From a virus, in the IMG/VR virus record IMGVR_UViG_3300049218_000083, positions 102,744 through 166,743 of that record: 64,000 nt of DNA; one strand, given 5' to 3'. Numbering within the stretch: position 1 is the stretch's first letter; every line of letters starts with the position of its first letter. Position numbers and translations under genes: made by a program. This document shows, in pieces, positions 36,609 to 45,311 of this stretch. The notes beneath the pieces are model-generated. The model made no database searches and was not told the origin of the DNA. It saw nothing but the letters and a program-made list of their open reading frames with translations.

Positions 36609-39272
36609 TCATTCACCGAATAAACTTTCGAGAGTAGATTCCTCGGTCATGTTCCACCCAATCACGTCAGTCACCCTCGTAATTTGTTCCATGAAAGTTT
36701 TCTGGAACATACGTGGATAGTCGACATATTTGTCGATACCGAACTCCTTAGGAATTACAGTTGTGAATGACACGACTGGAAACTGAATTGGATTCGGCTC
36801 CTTAAGAAACACATACTTCAGCTTCTCACCGTCTTTGATTTCCTGATACTTCTTGGTCAGGTTCAACTCGTTAAGCCAGTGATTGTAAATCAGTGCTCCC
36901 TTGACATGTACGGGAGTCTTGCTTTTGAATATCTGTTCGCCGCCAGCGTACTCTTCCAGACCATTCATCATGGTCGGAGCAGCAATGTCTTGAACTGGCA
37001 GGTTGAAAAACTCGGTGCGGAACTTGTCGACGTAATCTAACAGAGCATTGACGTCCTCGTTGATAATCAACTCGTAAGCTTCCTTCACCTTCTTGCGGCA
37101 AATTTCAGGAGTCGTAGATTTGATCGCAGCCATGCCAACGATCTTCAGCTTCGGCTTCGCATATTCAACACCTTCGTTGTTATACACGTTGATCATGTAA
37201 TTCTTTTTCTTCACCCAGATAGCCTGATCCGCCAACGCTTCACGTTTCATTACCAGCTTCTGGGCATACGCATTCACATAGTCAGCCAACTCGATACAGA
37301 ACTTGTCGATTCTTGGGCCAATTGCTTCAGAGCACAATTTGTCCAAAGCACGGATCAGCTTCGCTGGACCCATACCCTTCTGCACGTCTTTCGGGAAGGC
37401 TTTGTCGATCAGCTCCTTGAATGTCACATAAACAGAATCCGTGTCCGATGCAATCACGTAGTCACCATTCTTAGCACCGATCTGTTTGTTGATCAGAGCA
37501 TTCAGGCGACGCTGAATCCAGATGATGGACAACTGCGCCGACAAGGTTACAGCCTCAGCAATACGAATATCGTAGAACCGGAACCACTCGTTGCCGATGG
37601 CACCATACGCCGAATTCAAACAGATCTTCTTTGTAGACTGTAGGTTATTGTAACGGGTGATCAAGTCATTAATTTGTTTATATCTTGGATCTGATTCGTA
37701 TGCTTCTTTGAATTTGTCATTCACTCTAGTTGGATTTGGTTCCTTGTCTCTATACTCCTGGATAAGTTTTTCCAATTCCTTTTTTTGTTCAAGCATCAGC
37801 TTCTTAAATTTAGCACGATCGATGTAAAAGCGATCCATAAGCTCGGACAGGAAACCCTGTTTATCGATTCGAAACACCTGACCATTCGGAGTCAAAGTCA
37901 GCTTCTTACGCTTCAGGATACTTGTGTCCAACGCTTTGTCAAGCATGTTGTCAACGTTGATCTTGTAACGATTGTCATCAAACCACTTCTCGAGTTCTTC
38001 ATCGTAGTTTACTGGCTCGATTAGCATTTCTGGAGACAGGTTGTACATCATGATCAAGTGAGGGTACAAAGCCTGGAAGTCATATGACGCAACCCACTTG
38101 TACTTCCCTGGCTTGGGATCCTTGACATACGCGCCAACGAACTGCTGACACTTTTTGGTCACCTTCTTAGGTGGCATCACCAAACCCTTCTTCTTGAAGT
38201 CGTTCAGGATGATGGTATCCCACATACGGACCTGACTGAAGATGTCATCGTAGTTCACATGTGCATCATAGGCAAGAGTCATGCCCAGAACCAACAATTG
38301 GTTCTTAGCCTCGATCTTCATGACCAATTCAACGTCTCGGATGTTGTACTCGATGAACTGCTGGAAGTTGCGCTTGAACAAAGTAAACAAGTCTTCGTAT
38401 TCACTGTAATCAATCTTCTTAGTTCCAACTTCCACGAAGCCGATGTAGTCAAGCTTGTAGGATTCCTGGCTCGGGTTGGCTGAATATTTCTTGTACAACT
38501 CGATGTAGTCGATCATGCCGACTCCATAAATATCATACAGTTGAACTTCTTTGTTTTTACCAAGCGTGACTGTCCGACCTTTCACAATTCCCCATGGTGA
38601 GAGCCTCTTGTAAAGCTCTTCTTCAGGAAACAGATTGATCATACGATTGATCAGGTATGGGAAGTCAAAATAGTTGGTGTTCCAACCAGTTACGATGTCC
38701 GGCGTGTTGCTCATCCAAAGATTCATGAATGAACGGATCAGATCTTCTTCATCCTCACACTCTTCATACACAATCTTGTCAATGACGCTCCGATCAAGCT
38801 CCTTACAAAGAGTTGGATCAAACGCACCACAACCATAGACGTAGAACTTGCCGTTGACGAACATCGTGATAGCCGTGATTGGCTGACTTGCTTCAGTCGG
38901 CTCCGGAAAACCATCCTCGGATCCAACCTCGATGTCGATGTAAGCAATAGAGATGTGATCCAGCTTCCAGTCAACATCACCAGGATGAGCCTCAGCGATG
39001 TAACTGTACTCGTGACGATTGTCACCGTAGATCTTGAAATTCTCGACTTCCTTGTACCGACGCTTGAAGTCTTCGCAGTCTTTGATCGAATCAAACTTCT
39101 TCTCTTCGACATACTCACCAAAATGAGTCTTGAACTTTGTTGCTTTCTTAGTCGGTAAGTAGAGGCTCGGCTTGAAGTTCAGCTTCTTTTTGACACGGAC
39201 ACCGTTCTCGATGCCACGATACAAAATGCTGTTGCCAACCGTCTGGACATTCGTGTAGAAACTGTTACTCAT
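36609..39272 (-). CDS. Family B DNA polymerase (T4 gp43 type)
   Basis: An 887-residue polymerase with proofreading exonuclease. Exo I is AYIDIEVGSE, exo II WNTNYFDFPY, exo III YNIRDVELV. Polymerase motif A is YDFQALYPHLI, motif B KKICLNSAYGA, motif C ASDTDSVY. The C-terminus EESTLESLFGE resembles the clamp-binding tail of gp43-type polymerases. No intein or split is seen. Confidence 0.96.
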   Translation of the reverse strand: MSNSFYTNVQTVGNSILYRGIENGVRVKKKLNFKPSLYLPTKKATKFKTHFGEYVEEKKFDSIKDCEDFKRRYKEVENFKIYGDNRHEYSYIAEAHPGDVDWKLDHISIAYIDIEVGSEDGFPEPTEASQPITAITMFVNGKFYVYGCGAFDPTLCKELDRSVIDKIVYEECEDEEDLIRSFMNLWMSNTPDIVTGWNTNYFDFPYLINRMINLFPEEELYKRLSPWGIVKGRTVTLGKNKEVQLYDIYGVGMIDYIELYKKYSANPSQESYKLDYIGFVEVGTKKIDYSEYEDLFTLFKRNFQQFIEYNIRDVELVMKIEAKNQLLVLGMTLAYDAHVNYDDIFSQVRMWDTIILNDFKKKGLVMPPKKVTKKCQQFVGAYVKDPKPGKYKWVASYDFQALYPHLIMMYNLSPEMLIEPVNYDEELEKWFDDNRYKINVDNMLDKALDTSILKRKKLTLTPNGQVFRIDKQGFLSELMDRFYIDRAKFKKLMLEQKKELEKLIQEYRDKEPNPTRVNDKFKEAYESDPRYKQINDLITRYNNLQSTKKICLNSAYGAIGNEWFRFYDIRIAEAVTLSAQLSIIWIQRRLNALINKQIGAKNGDYVIASDTDSVYVTFKELIDKAFPKDVQKGMGPAKLIRALDKLCSEAIGPRIDKFCIELADYVNAYAQKLVMKREALADQAIWVKKKNYMINVYNNEGVEYAKPKLKIVGMAAIKSTTPEICRKKVKEAYELIINEDVNALLDYVDKFRTEFFNLPVQDIAAPTMMNGLEEYAGGEQIFKSKTPVHVKGALIYNHWLNELNLTKKYQEIKDGEKLKYVFLKEPNPIQFPVVSFTTVIPKEFGIDKYVDYPRMFQKTFMEQITRVTDVIGWNMTEESTLESLFGE

Positions 39273-39308
39273 AAGCTAAATATTCTATATGAACTATGAC
39301 TGTCCAGC

Positions 39309-39512
39309 TCATAGGTTCGATATACGTGCTCGAAGCACTCGCGTGTACTCTTTCCACTGGTCTTCGTTCATCGCAGTTCCATCACGAACTGGCTGACTGC
39401 CGACAATGCCCCAGCTTGATCCATCGGCGACCATCGAGAATCCAGTAAAATCCTTGACATCGACTTTCATCGTCTCGAAGAATTTACGAAGATCTTGAAG
39501 TGAGTTCATCAT
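39309..39512 (-). CDS. Small hypothetical protein
   Basis: A 67-residue protein starting MMNSLQDLRKFFETMKVDVK. The start overlaps the stop of the upstream gene. No family recognised. Confidence 0.6.
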   Translation of the reverse strand: MMNSLQDLRKFFETMKVDVKDFTGFSMVADGSSWGIVGSQPVRDGTAMNEDQWKEYTRVLRARISNL

Positions 39513-39781
39513 GTTGCAGATACCTCGGTTGTTGCAGCGACTACATCAGTGGCTGGCTCGATAGCCAATGCCTTGTCCAGCTTCTGGGTCTTGAAACGCT
39601 TTGCCGTTGCATGTGCGTCGATGAAAAGTTTACGCAAAGAACGCTCATAGCCTTCTGGACCAGCACCCTTGTGAAGCTGACGCAATTCCTTGTTGTGTGT
39701 TCCTACTGGAGAAACACTCAGATCAGCCAGTCGCTTTAGTTCCCGTGGAAGACGACGGTTGAACGTCGATCGGTTTGCCAT
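39509..39781 (-). CDS. Hypothetical protein
   Basis: A 90-residue basic protein MANRSTFNRRLPRELKRLAD... with an alanine/threonine-rich end. It overlaps the glycosyltransferase gene by 59 nt. No family recognised. Confidence 0.6.
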   Translation of the reverse strand: MANRSTFNRRLPRELKRLADLSVSPVGTHNKELRQLHKGAGPEGYERSLRKLFIDAHATAKRFKTQKLDKALAIEPATDVVAATTEVSAT

Positions 39782-40499
39782 TATCTATTTCCTCTTTCAG
39801 TAATTCGTCACACTTTCTCAAAAACCGTTCATGCTGTCCGGCAAGACGAATCTGGAAGTTATGCCAGAAAGACTCCTCGCCAGTCAGCGGATCAGCAAAC
39901 GTCGTACCAAGACCATACCGTGGCATACCGTCCGCAAGAGCCCAGCCTTGCGGAGCCTCGAGTGGAGCAGCTTCAAATTCAGCTGGCATATAGAACTTCA
40001 CGGGAATACCGTGCTTTTCACATAGCCAAGTGTACTCTTCAGCCACATCAGATCTCGAAGTTTCTAGAGCCGATGGTCTACCAATCGTCAAGAAGGTTGA
40101 ATCACTTATCGCCATCGCGCTAGGAGCCACGAAGACATGCTGACCATTCTGTATATGGTTGGTACGTTGGATGTTTCCAACCAACGACCCATTATACGCT
40201 TGTTCGATGTAACTATCAATGGCTCTATCGTTCAGTGGCACGGCATCGATATCCAGGAACATGATAACATCGAAGTCATACTGTTTTGGAACCTTACCCA
40301 AGAATTCTTTTCTGACGACTGAACCGTTGAGGTGCCAGGTGCAATCCATCGAGAAACCATGCGGCATCTGTGTCAGGATCTGGAAAAACGGCACATTGCT
40401 CTTGTTGAACTTGTCGACGACTTTACGTTGTGCCGTGATCGCTTCCTTTGGAATGTTGCTCATGTAGAATGAGAATATTCCTGCTCTTATTTTATCCAT
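39723..40499 (-). CDS. Glycosyltransferase-like protein with DxD motif
   Basis: A 258-residue protein. DFDVIMFLDIDAVPLND near residue 75 has the DxD metal and nucleotide-sugar site of GT-A glycosyltransferases. The acceptor is unknown. It is in an island with a second glycosyltransferase and a methyltransferase. Confidence 0.7.
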   Translation of the reverse strand: MDKIRAGIFSFYMSNIPKEAITAQRKVVDKFNKSNVPFFQILTQMPHGFSMDCTWHLNGSVVRKEFLGKVPKQYDFDVIMFLDIDAVPLNDRAIDSYIEQAYNGSLVGNIQRTNHIQNGQHVFVAPSAMAISDSTFLTIGRPSALETSRSDVAEEYTWLCEKHGIPVKFYMPAEFEAAPLEAPQGWALADGMPRYGLGTTFADPLTGEESFWHNFQIRLAGQHERFLRKCDELLKEEIDNGKPIDVQPSSSTGTKATG

Positions 40500-41119
40500 A
40501 CGAATTTCTCTCTTCTGTCGTAGACTTTACCAAACAGTTCGCCGACTGCTTGTTTGATTGGTGGATGATGCCAGTCGTCGCCGATCAACACGCCTCCCTT
40601 TTTGAGGATGCTTGCCCAGTTTGATAGGTCATTCTTCACAGAACGATAATCATGGCCGGCATCGATATACACTGCGTCCGGATACAATCCCAACTTCGTG
40701 AAGGCGACGAAACCGTTCTGTGAGTCGATCGGGAATGGTGTGATGTAAGGATCGAGACCCTTGTGGACGTTGTTGGATAGGAACTGCTGATAGAGTGTTG
40801 GTCTGCCGTTGACGAGGTTGAGACGGTTGCCGGGATAATGTTGATCACCGACCCAATGCTCTTCACTCCCCAACCATGTATCTATACAGACAACCTCAAA
40901 GTCTTGCGCGTAGTCTAACACGACGCTGGTCATCGCTCGCGCGGAGCCGCCCATCCAGGATCCAACTTCGACGATCAGCTTTGGATTGAAATGGGGTGAC
41001 AGGAACTCTTTGAAACAAGGATGGTTACTGACAAATCCGTGGCCGTTGAATGGCATGAGTTCAAGATCCTTGTATGGATCATGATCACCAAACAACTTCT
41101 TACGAACTATTTGCGCCAC
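40487..41119 (-). CDS. Class I SAM-dependent methyltransferase
   Basis: A 210-residue protein with LIVEVGSWMGGSARAM (motif I, E-x-G-x-x-x-G), VVCIDTW (motif II) and YIDAGHDYRSVKNDL, the MTase_24/TylF-like pattern. These often methylate sugars or small molecules. It overlaps both neighbouring glycosyltransferase genes. Confidence 0.8.
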   Translation of the reverse strand: MAQIVRKKLFGDHDPYKDLELMPFNGHGFVSNHPCFKEFLSPHFNPKLIVEVGSWMGGSARAMTSVVLDYAQDFEVVCIDTWLGSEEHWVGDQHYPGNRLNLVNGRPTLYQQFLSNNVHKGLDPYITPFPIDSQNGFVAFTKLGLYPDAVYIDAGHDYRSVKNDLSNWASILKKGGVLIGDDWHHPPIKQAVGELFGKVYDRREKFVWIK

Positions 41120-41844
41120 GGAAATCCTTCTGGATATCGCTTTGCCATCTCCTCGTTTCCACGAATGAAGAACGAAGAACTGACCGAGATACCTGTACTG
41201 TCAGTCGTATAGTTTACCGTGTATTTGCCAGTCCCAATACCGGGAGCTGTTGCGGCCAGTGCTTTCACTAATGCTCGATCGACTTCCATCACGTTTGGCT
41301 CTCGAGCCTTACGATACCAAATCGGAGTGACGAACACCGCAAGGTTCCTGTGAATGAAATAGCAGTTGACATCGACAAGTCTGTCATCCTTGTGTAGGAT
41401 GGTAGGATAGTCTGGGCCGAGGCTTTCACAATCATCGTTACACTCGACGCCATTAGCATCGATAACCTTGCGTAGACTCCATCCCCAACCATACTGACCG
41501 CTGGTTACAGCCGCGATGCAACTCTTGATGTGATTAGCGTCGATGTAATTGTCATCGTCAAGGTACATGACATATTCACCTTCTGCCAGGAAGGTTGCTG
41601 CCGCATACATTCGATGACCATTCCATCGATCAGCACCAACGATACGTGGCATCTCAATGACTTCGTGTTTGTGGAAACCTTTGATCGATGCGTTGTATCC
41701 AATCTGCTTGACTTTGGAATGTGCAGGTGGCCCATCAGCCATGATGATATGCTGAATGTCAGCGTGCGTTTGTTGCGCAACTGACGCGATGCAGCGCAGT
41801 AGTGAATCACGACCAGTTGTAGCCGTGACGACAGTGACAAGCAT
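41107..41844 (-). CDS. Family 2 glycosyltransferase
   Basis: A 245-residue protein beginning MLVTVVTATTGRDSLLRCIA, with EYVMYLDDDNYI (DxD) near residue 87, a typical GT2 layout. It may glycosylate modified DNA bases or a virion protein. Confidence 0.83.
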   Translation of the reverse strand: MLVTVVTATTGRDSLLRCIASVAQQTHADIQHIIMADGPPAHSKVKQIGYNASIKGFHKHEVIEMPRIVGADRWNGHRMYAAATFLAEGEYVMYLDDDNYIDANHIKSCIAAVTSGQYGWGWSLRKVIDANGVECNDDCESLGPDYPTILHKDDRLVDVNCYFIHRNLAVFVTPIWYRKAREPNVMEVDRALVKALAATAPGIGTGKYTVNYTTDSTGISVSSSFFIRGNEEMAKRYPEGFPWRK

Positions 41845-41951
41845 TACGACTTACCGCGAATCGAACGCTGGTGCGCTGCCCATCTCTTGAGACGCTTCTT
41901 AGATCCACGCTTCGCGCGACCCCTTCCTCGTCCTTTCAATCCTACACCCAT
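41844..41951 (-). CDS. Very basic 35-residue peptide
   Basis: MGVGLKGRGRGRAKRGSKKR followed by LKRWAAHQRSIRGKS: nearly half lysine and arginine. Its TAA overlaps the GT2 ATG. Probably nucleic-acid binding; no family recognised. Confidence 0.55.
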   Translation of the reverse strand: MGVGLKGRGRGRAKRGSKKRLKRWAAHQRSIRGKS

Positions 41952-41954
41952 GAT

Positions 41955-42188
41955 CTACTCCACCTTTGAATACACATCATCCCAGCGCATGTACGATAGC
42001 TCTGGGTCCTTGCAAAACATCTCACCTTCGGTCACCAGGCTCGGTCCCCATCTAGCAGAAAAAGCATGGTAAGGAACATCAAGTTTATACTTGAAACCTT
42101 TCTCAGTCAACTCGGTGACAGTGAACGCTGATTCGATATTACGTCGAACCATGAACCTGTCACCGACTTTGACATCATCGAAGATCAT
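41955..42188 (-). CDS. Hypothetical protein
   Basis: A 77-residue protein MIFDDVKVGDRFMVRRNIES... ending RWDDVYSKVE, beta-rich. It overlaps the VWA gene by 14 nt. Confidence 0.65.
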   Translation of the reverse strand: MIFDDVKVGDRFMVRRNIESAFTVTELTEKGFKYKLDVPYHAFSARWGPSLVTEGEMFCKDPELSYMRWDDVYSKVE

Positions 42189-43020
42189 TAGCTTTGACCA
42201 CTGCCTCTCGATCAGCCTGAGTGAAGTTGACAGACGCAGCGCCGACAACACCACGAGATGCTGAGATACTTGAGCTGAGAGTGCTGTACGTCCTCAACAT
42301 TGTATCCGGTGCCGCATCATAAGTCATAGACGACTGTGCAGCGATTCCATAGCTTGCGCCAACGGTGATAGCATCCTGGTTAGCAGCCAAGAATACGAAT
42401 GCCCAGTTGTAAATGTTTTTCTGATGGGTGATCATTTCGTTGATTTGTGCACGGTTGTATGTACGACTGTGCAACTCCTGACCGTCAGTCAGAATCACGA
42501 AGAAAACCTTCTCTGGACGCTCGCTCTCAGGAAGAGCAGCAAGCTTCGCACCAGTTTCGTTGATAGCAACGCCGATAGCGTCCATCAACGGAGTACCTGT
42601 TTCGCACAGGTAGTTCTTATCGTTCAAGTCAGGGATGACGTTCACATCAGCAAAGTCATATGTCTTGGCAACGTTGTGATAACTTGGTGTCACCGTAGTG
42701 TTCCAAAGCAAGCCACCAACTGCATTCGCAGAACCGACGCCGACTGGCGGATAGTTGACTGGAACGACGCCTGGGTTACCAGGAGTTAATGGAAGTGCAG
42801 AACCGATAGCAACACCACCAACTGCAACTGGCTTGATTGCTGGTTGTGTGTAACCAACAGATTCTTTCGCGAACTGGTAAAGTGACCATGTCAAATTACC
42901 TGGCTGAGCCTTTTGATCTTTCAGGAACGTGTTGTAACCAGCGATGGTTTGTTCTTTCAAATGTGCCATAGAACCTGAATTGTCCAGGACGAATGTAATG
43001 TGGGAATATCCGCTCTTCAT
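42175..43020 (-). CDS. Von Willebrand A domain protein
   Basis: A 281-residue protein with a complete MIDAS: VLDNSGSMAHL near residue 11, TGTPLMDAIG near residue 140 and VILTDGQEL near 175. VWA proteins mediate metal-dependent protein contacts. Partner unknown. Confidence 0.85.
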   Translation of the reverse strand: MKSGYSHITFVLDNSGSMAHLKEQTIAGYNTFLKDQKAQPGNLTWSLYQFAKESVGYTQPAIKPVAVGGVAIGSALPLTPGNPGVVPVNYPPVGVGSANAVGGLLWNTTVTPSYHNVAKTYDFADVNVIPDLNDKNYLCETGTPLMDAIGVAINETGAKLAALPESERPEKVFFVILTDGQELHSRTYNRAQINEMITHQKNIYNWAFVFLAANQDAITVGASYGIAAQSSMTYDAAPDTMLRTYSTLSSSISASRGVVGAASVNFTQADREAVVKANDLR

Positions 43021-43854
43021 TTATGCTACCTCGAAAGTTAAATTAGGATCGAAGAGTGGGTTCTCATCCGAGACCTTTGGATTGCGTGTGTAACCACGCG
43101 GATTGCACATGACCTTACACTCACCAATGGCATAGCGGAAGTTGTCATGCGTGTGACCATGCACCCAGTTCTTGATATTTGGATGGTCAAGGATGAGTCC
43201 GCTCAGGTCACTGCTGTAAGCGTAGTTCATCGGGTCATTCCCGTATTTAGGATGAACTGAATTGAAACTCGGTGTGTGATGTGTCATGACCAAGAATTCC
43301 ATGTCCGGATGCTGGTCAAGCTCGGTTAAAAGACAATTCTTGGTAATGTTGTGTTCATCCATGGAGTCCGTTGGATGATATGAAGGTGCATTGTTGTACG
43401 GCTGACTTGTACCATACTTGATCAGGTAGAAGTCGTTCATGCCCTGGCGCGCTGCGTAAATCGCAAGCGGATCACCCTTGTTCATATCTGTCCACATCGT
43501 TGCGCCAAACAACATGGTCTTGTCTGTAAGCTTGACAGCTTCGTTGTCCAACACCGTGATGTTTGTGATTTGGCGGTCAGTCAGAAAGTCACGCAATGTC
43601 TGGATCGTATCTCCAAACTTTCCATGGTAGTGTTCGTGATTGCCAGCAATGTAAAAGGCTTGCTTATACTTGGTTGACACCATCCTGAAGAACGCATCGC
43701 AGCGCTCTTTCAGCTTCTTAGATCCACCGTCTGTCCGATGACGTTGTAAGAACGCAGCCACAGTGATGTCACCAGATAGCAGCAACGTTTCACCACCGTC
43801 TAACTCAATCGGGCAAAACTCCAGATGGAGATCGCTCACCAGATGTACCTTCAT
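43021..43854 (-). CDS. Calcineurin-like metallophosphoesterase
   Basis: A 277-residue protein with the phosphoesterase motifs LVSDLHLEF, LSGDIT, IAGNHEHY, VMTHHTPS and VHGHTHDN in order, so the di-metal site is complete. Substrate unknown. Confidence 0.9.
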   Translation of the reverse strand: MKVHLVSDLHLEFCPIELDGGETLLLSGDITVAAFLQRHRTDGGSKKLKERCDAFFRMVSTKYKQAFYIAGNHEHYHGKFGDTIQTLRDFLTDRQITNITVLDNEAVKLTDKTMLFGATMWTDMNKGDPLAIYAARQGMNDFYLIKYGTSQPYNNAPSYHPTDSMDEHNITKNCLLTELDQHPDMEFLVMTHHTPSFNSVHPKYGNDPMNYAYSSDLSGLILDHPNIKNWVHGHTHDNFRYAIGECKVMCNPRGYTRNPKVSDENPLFDPNLTFEVA

Positions 43855-44050
43855 TTAGCTTCTTCCTTCGTTCTTCTATTTTGTCAATGACATCCAGCTT
43901 CTCATCCTTAGAGTATCCACTCCATTCTGAGATTTCTCTGAGCGTCCTCAAGCATCCACCACAGTAACCAGTTCGGCTATTGACGCCGCACTGATTCGTA
44001 CATGGTTGAGTTGGTTCTCGCTGAACCTCTAACCACCATGCGTCGTTCAT
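43805..44050 (-). CDS. DUF1289-like cysteine-rich protein
   Basis: An 81-residue protein with PCTNQCGVNSRTGYCGGCLR and EISEWSGYSKDEK, the DUF1289 pattern. The ATG at 44050 overlaps the stop of the dCMP deaminase (ATGA). Confidence 0.7.
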   Translation of the reverse strand: MNDAWWLEVQREPTQPCTNQCGVNSRTGYCGGCLRTLREISEWSGYSKDEKLDVIDKIEERRKKLNEGTSGERSPSGVLPD

Positions 44051-44529
44051 ACTTCCCACAATTGGACATTACATTCACGCGCATACTGCCGAACTTTTTC
44101 GAACGCTGGACCCCAACGAGTCAGCTGTTCTTGGGTTGCCTTCGGTGCTACAAACCGCACGATTCCATTCTGGACCATCTGTACAAAGCATCGATCGCAA
44201 GGCATGAATGGCGTGGTATATAGCGTGTATCCTTTCACTGGCTCACGAGAGTGTGCCAACGCATTTATCTCACCGTGAATGATACGACTATACTTCTCTT
44301 CACGGTTCGCATACAATTCAGCCTTGTCAGGCATTCCACGTGGGAAACCGTTGAACCCAACTGAGCACACGCTGTTGTCTGGACGAACAATGACTGCGCC
44401 AACCTTGGTTGACGGATCCTTTGATCGAGATGAAATGTACTGACACATTTCAAGATAGAAATCATCCCAAGATATTTGAGATGGTGTTCTCCACTCAGGG
44501 AGTAGAATCATCGATGTTAGTTCGTCCAC
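44047..44529 (-). CDS. dCMP deaminase
   Basis: A 160-residue zinc deaminase. HGEINALAHS carries the HxE catalytic pair and MPCDRCFVQM the PCxxC zinc ligands. It supplies dUMP for ThyX. Confidence 0.9.
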   Translation of the reverse strand: MDELTSMILLPEWRTPSQISWDDFYLEMCQYISSRSKDPSTKVGAVIVRPDNSVCSVGFNGFPRGMPDKAELYANREEKYSRIIHGEINALAHSREPVKGYTLYTTPFMPCDRCFVQMVQNGIVRFVAPKATQEQLTRWGPAFEKVRQYARECNVQLWEV

Positions 44530-44534
44530 TAGAT

Positions 44535-44759
44535 CTACCTCAAATATTCTCGAATGTCTCTTAGCTGTTTAACTTCACGATGCCATTGACCTGGCAACCC
44601 TGGAATGCTGTGAATCAGATGATAGAAGCTGGCGCTGTTGTAGTCGTCACAACACAACTCCTCAACTATCGCCATCAAATCAATCACACCCTCGGTGCAA
44701 TATGCTCGATATTCAAGAGGCAAGTTGCCGCTCGGTGTTTGTTTGATCAGGTAATACAT
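44535..44759 (-). CDS. Small hypothetical protein
   Basis: A 74-residue protein starting MYYLIKQTPSGNLPLEYRAY. Unknown; it overlaps the upstream cupin-like gene. Confidence 0.6.
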   Translation of the reverse strand: MYYLIKQTPSGNLPLEYRAYCTEGVIDLMAIVEELCCDDYNSASFYHLIHSIPGLPGQWHREVKQLRDIREYLR

Positions 44760-45270
44760 CGCGCGACCTTCTTTGCGAGGCTAGATAATCTTCGTGATAA
44801 ATGATTTCGCCAGTTTCCAAGTTTGGACAAAATCCCCAGAATGCATTGTTAATCGTCTTGCCACGCGTGAACGACGTCCACGTCTTACCTGGCTTGGGTA
44901 TTTCTACCCAGTGTAAATTTGCCGGAACTCGAACATCATGACTTTCGTCAGTCGATCTCCAGGTTGTGCAGTCCTGATAGTGCCAACTTCCTGGACCCAT
45001 CCATTTCGTTCCCCATGGAGTATGCTGCCAGTATCCACCTTTCAGCACAATCGTGAAATACCAATCCCACGGATGAGTGTGAAACACTGGATCATCTGAT
45101 CGTAGGAACTGATGAAGGAATGTGTTGAAAGGGATGTCCTTGCGTTCACGCTTCGTGCTGTCAGCCCAAGCAACATAGTATCTCGTGAGATACGGTTCAA
45201 CGTTCTCTCGATCATAGATCGTGTACTTACGATCATGTTTCTCAAGTTGATTCAGCAACCACTGGAACAT
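44713..45270 (-). CDS. Cupin-like protein
   Basis: A 185-residue protein with FHTHPWDWYFTIVLKGGYW near residue 63, the histidine-containing first motif of a cupin, and further aromatic strands. It may bind a metal and a small ligand or modify a sugar; its island also encodes glycosyltransferases. Confidence 0.6.
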   Translation of the reverse strand: MFQWLLNQLEKHDRKYTIYDRENVEPYLTRYYVAWADSTKRERKDIPFNTFLHQFLRSDDPVFHTHPWDWYFTIVLKGGYWQHTPWGTKWMGPGSWHYQDCTTWRSTDESHDVRVPANLHWVEIPKPGKTWTSFTRGKTINNAFWGFCPNLETGEIIYHEDYLASQRRSRDVLPDQTNTERQLAS

Positions 45271-45311
45271 AGTCCACCATTACAAGAATGATCACCAATT
45301 ATAAGTCTTAA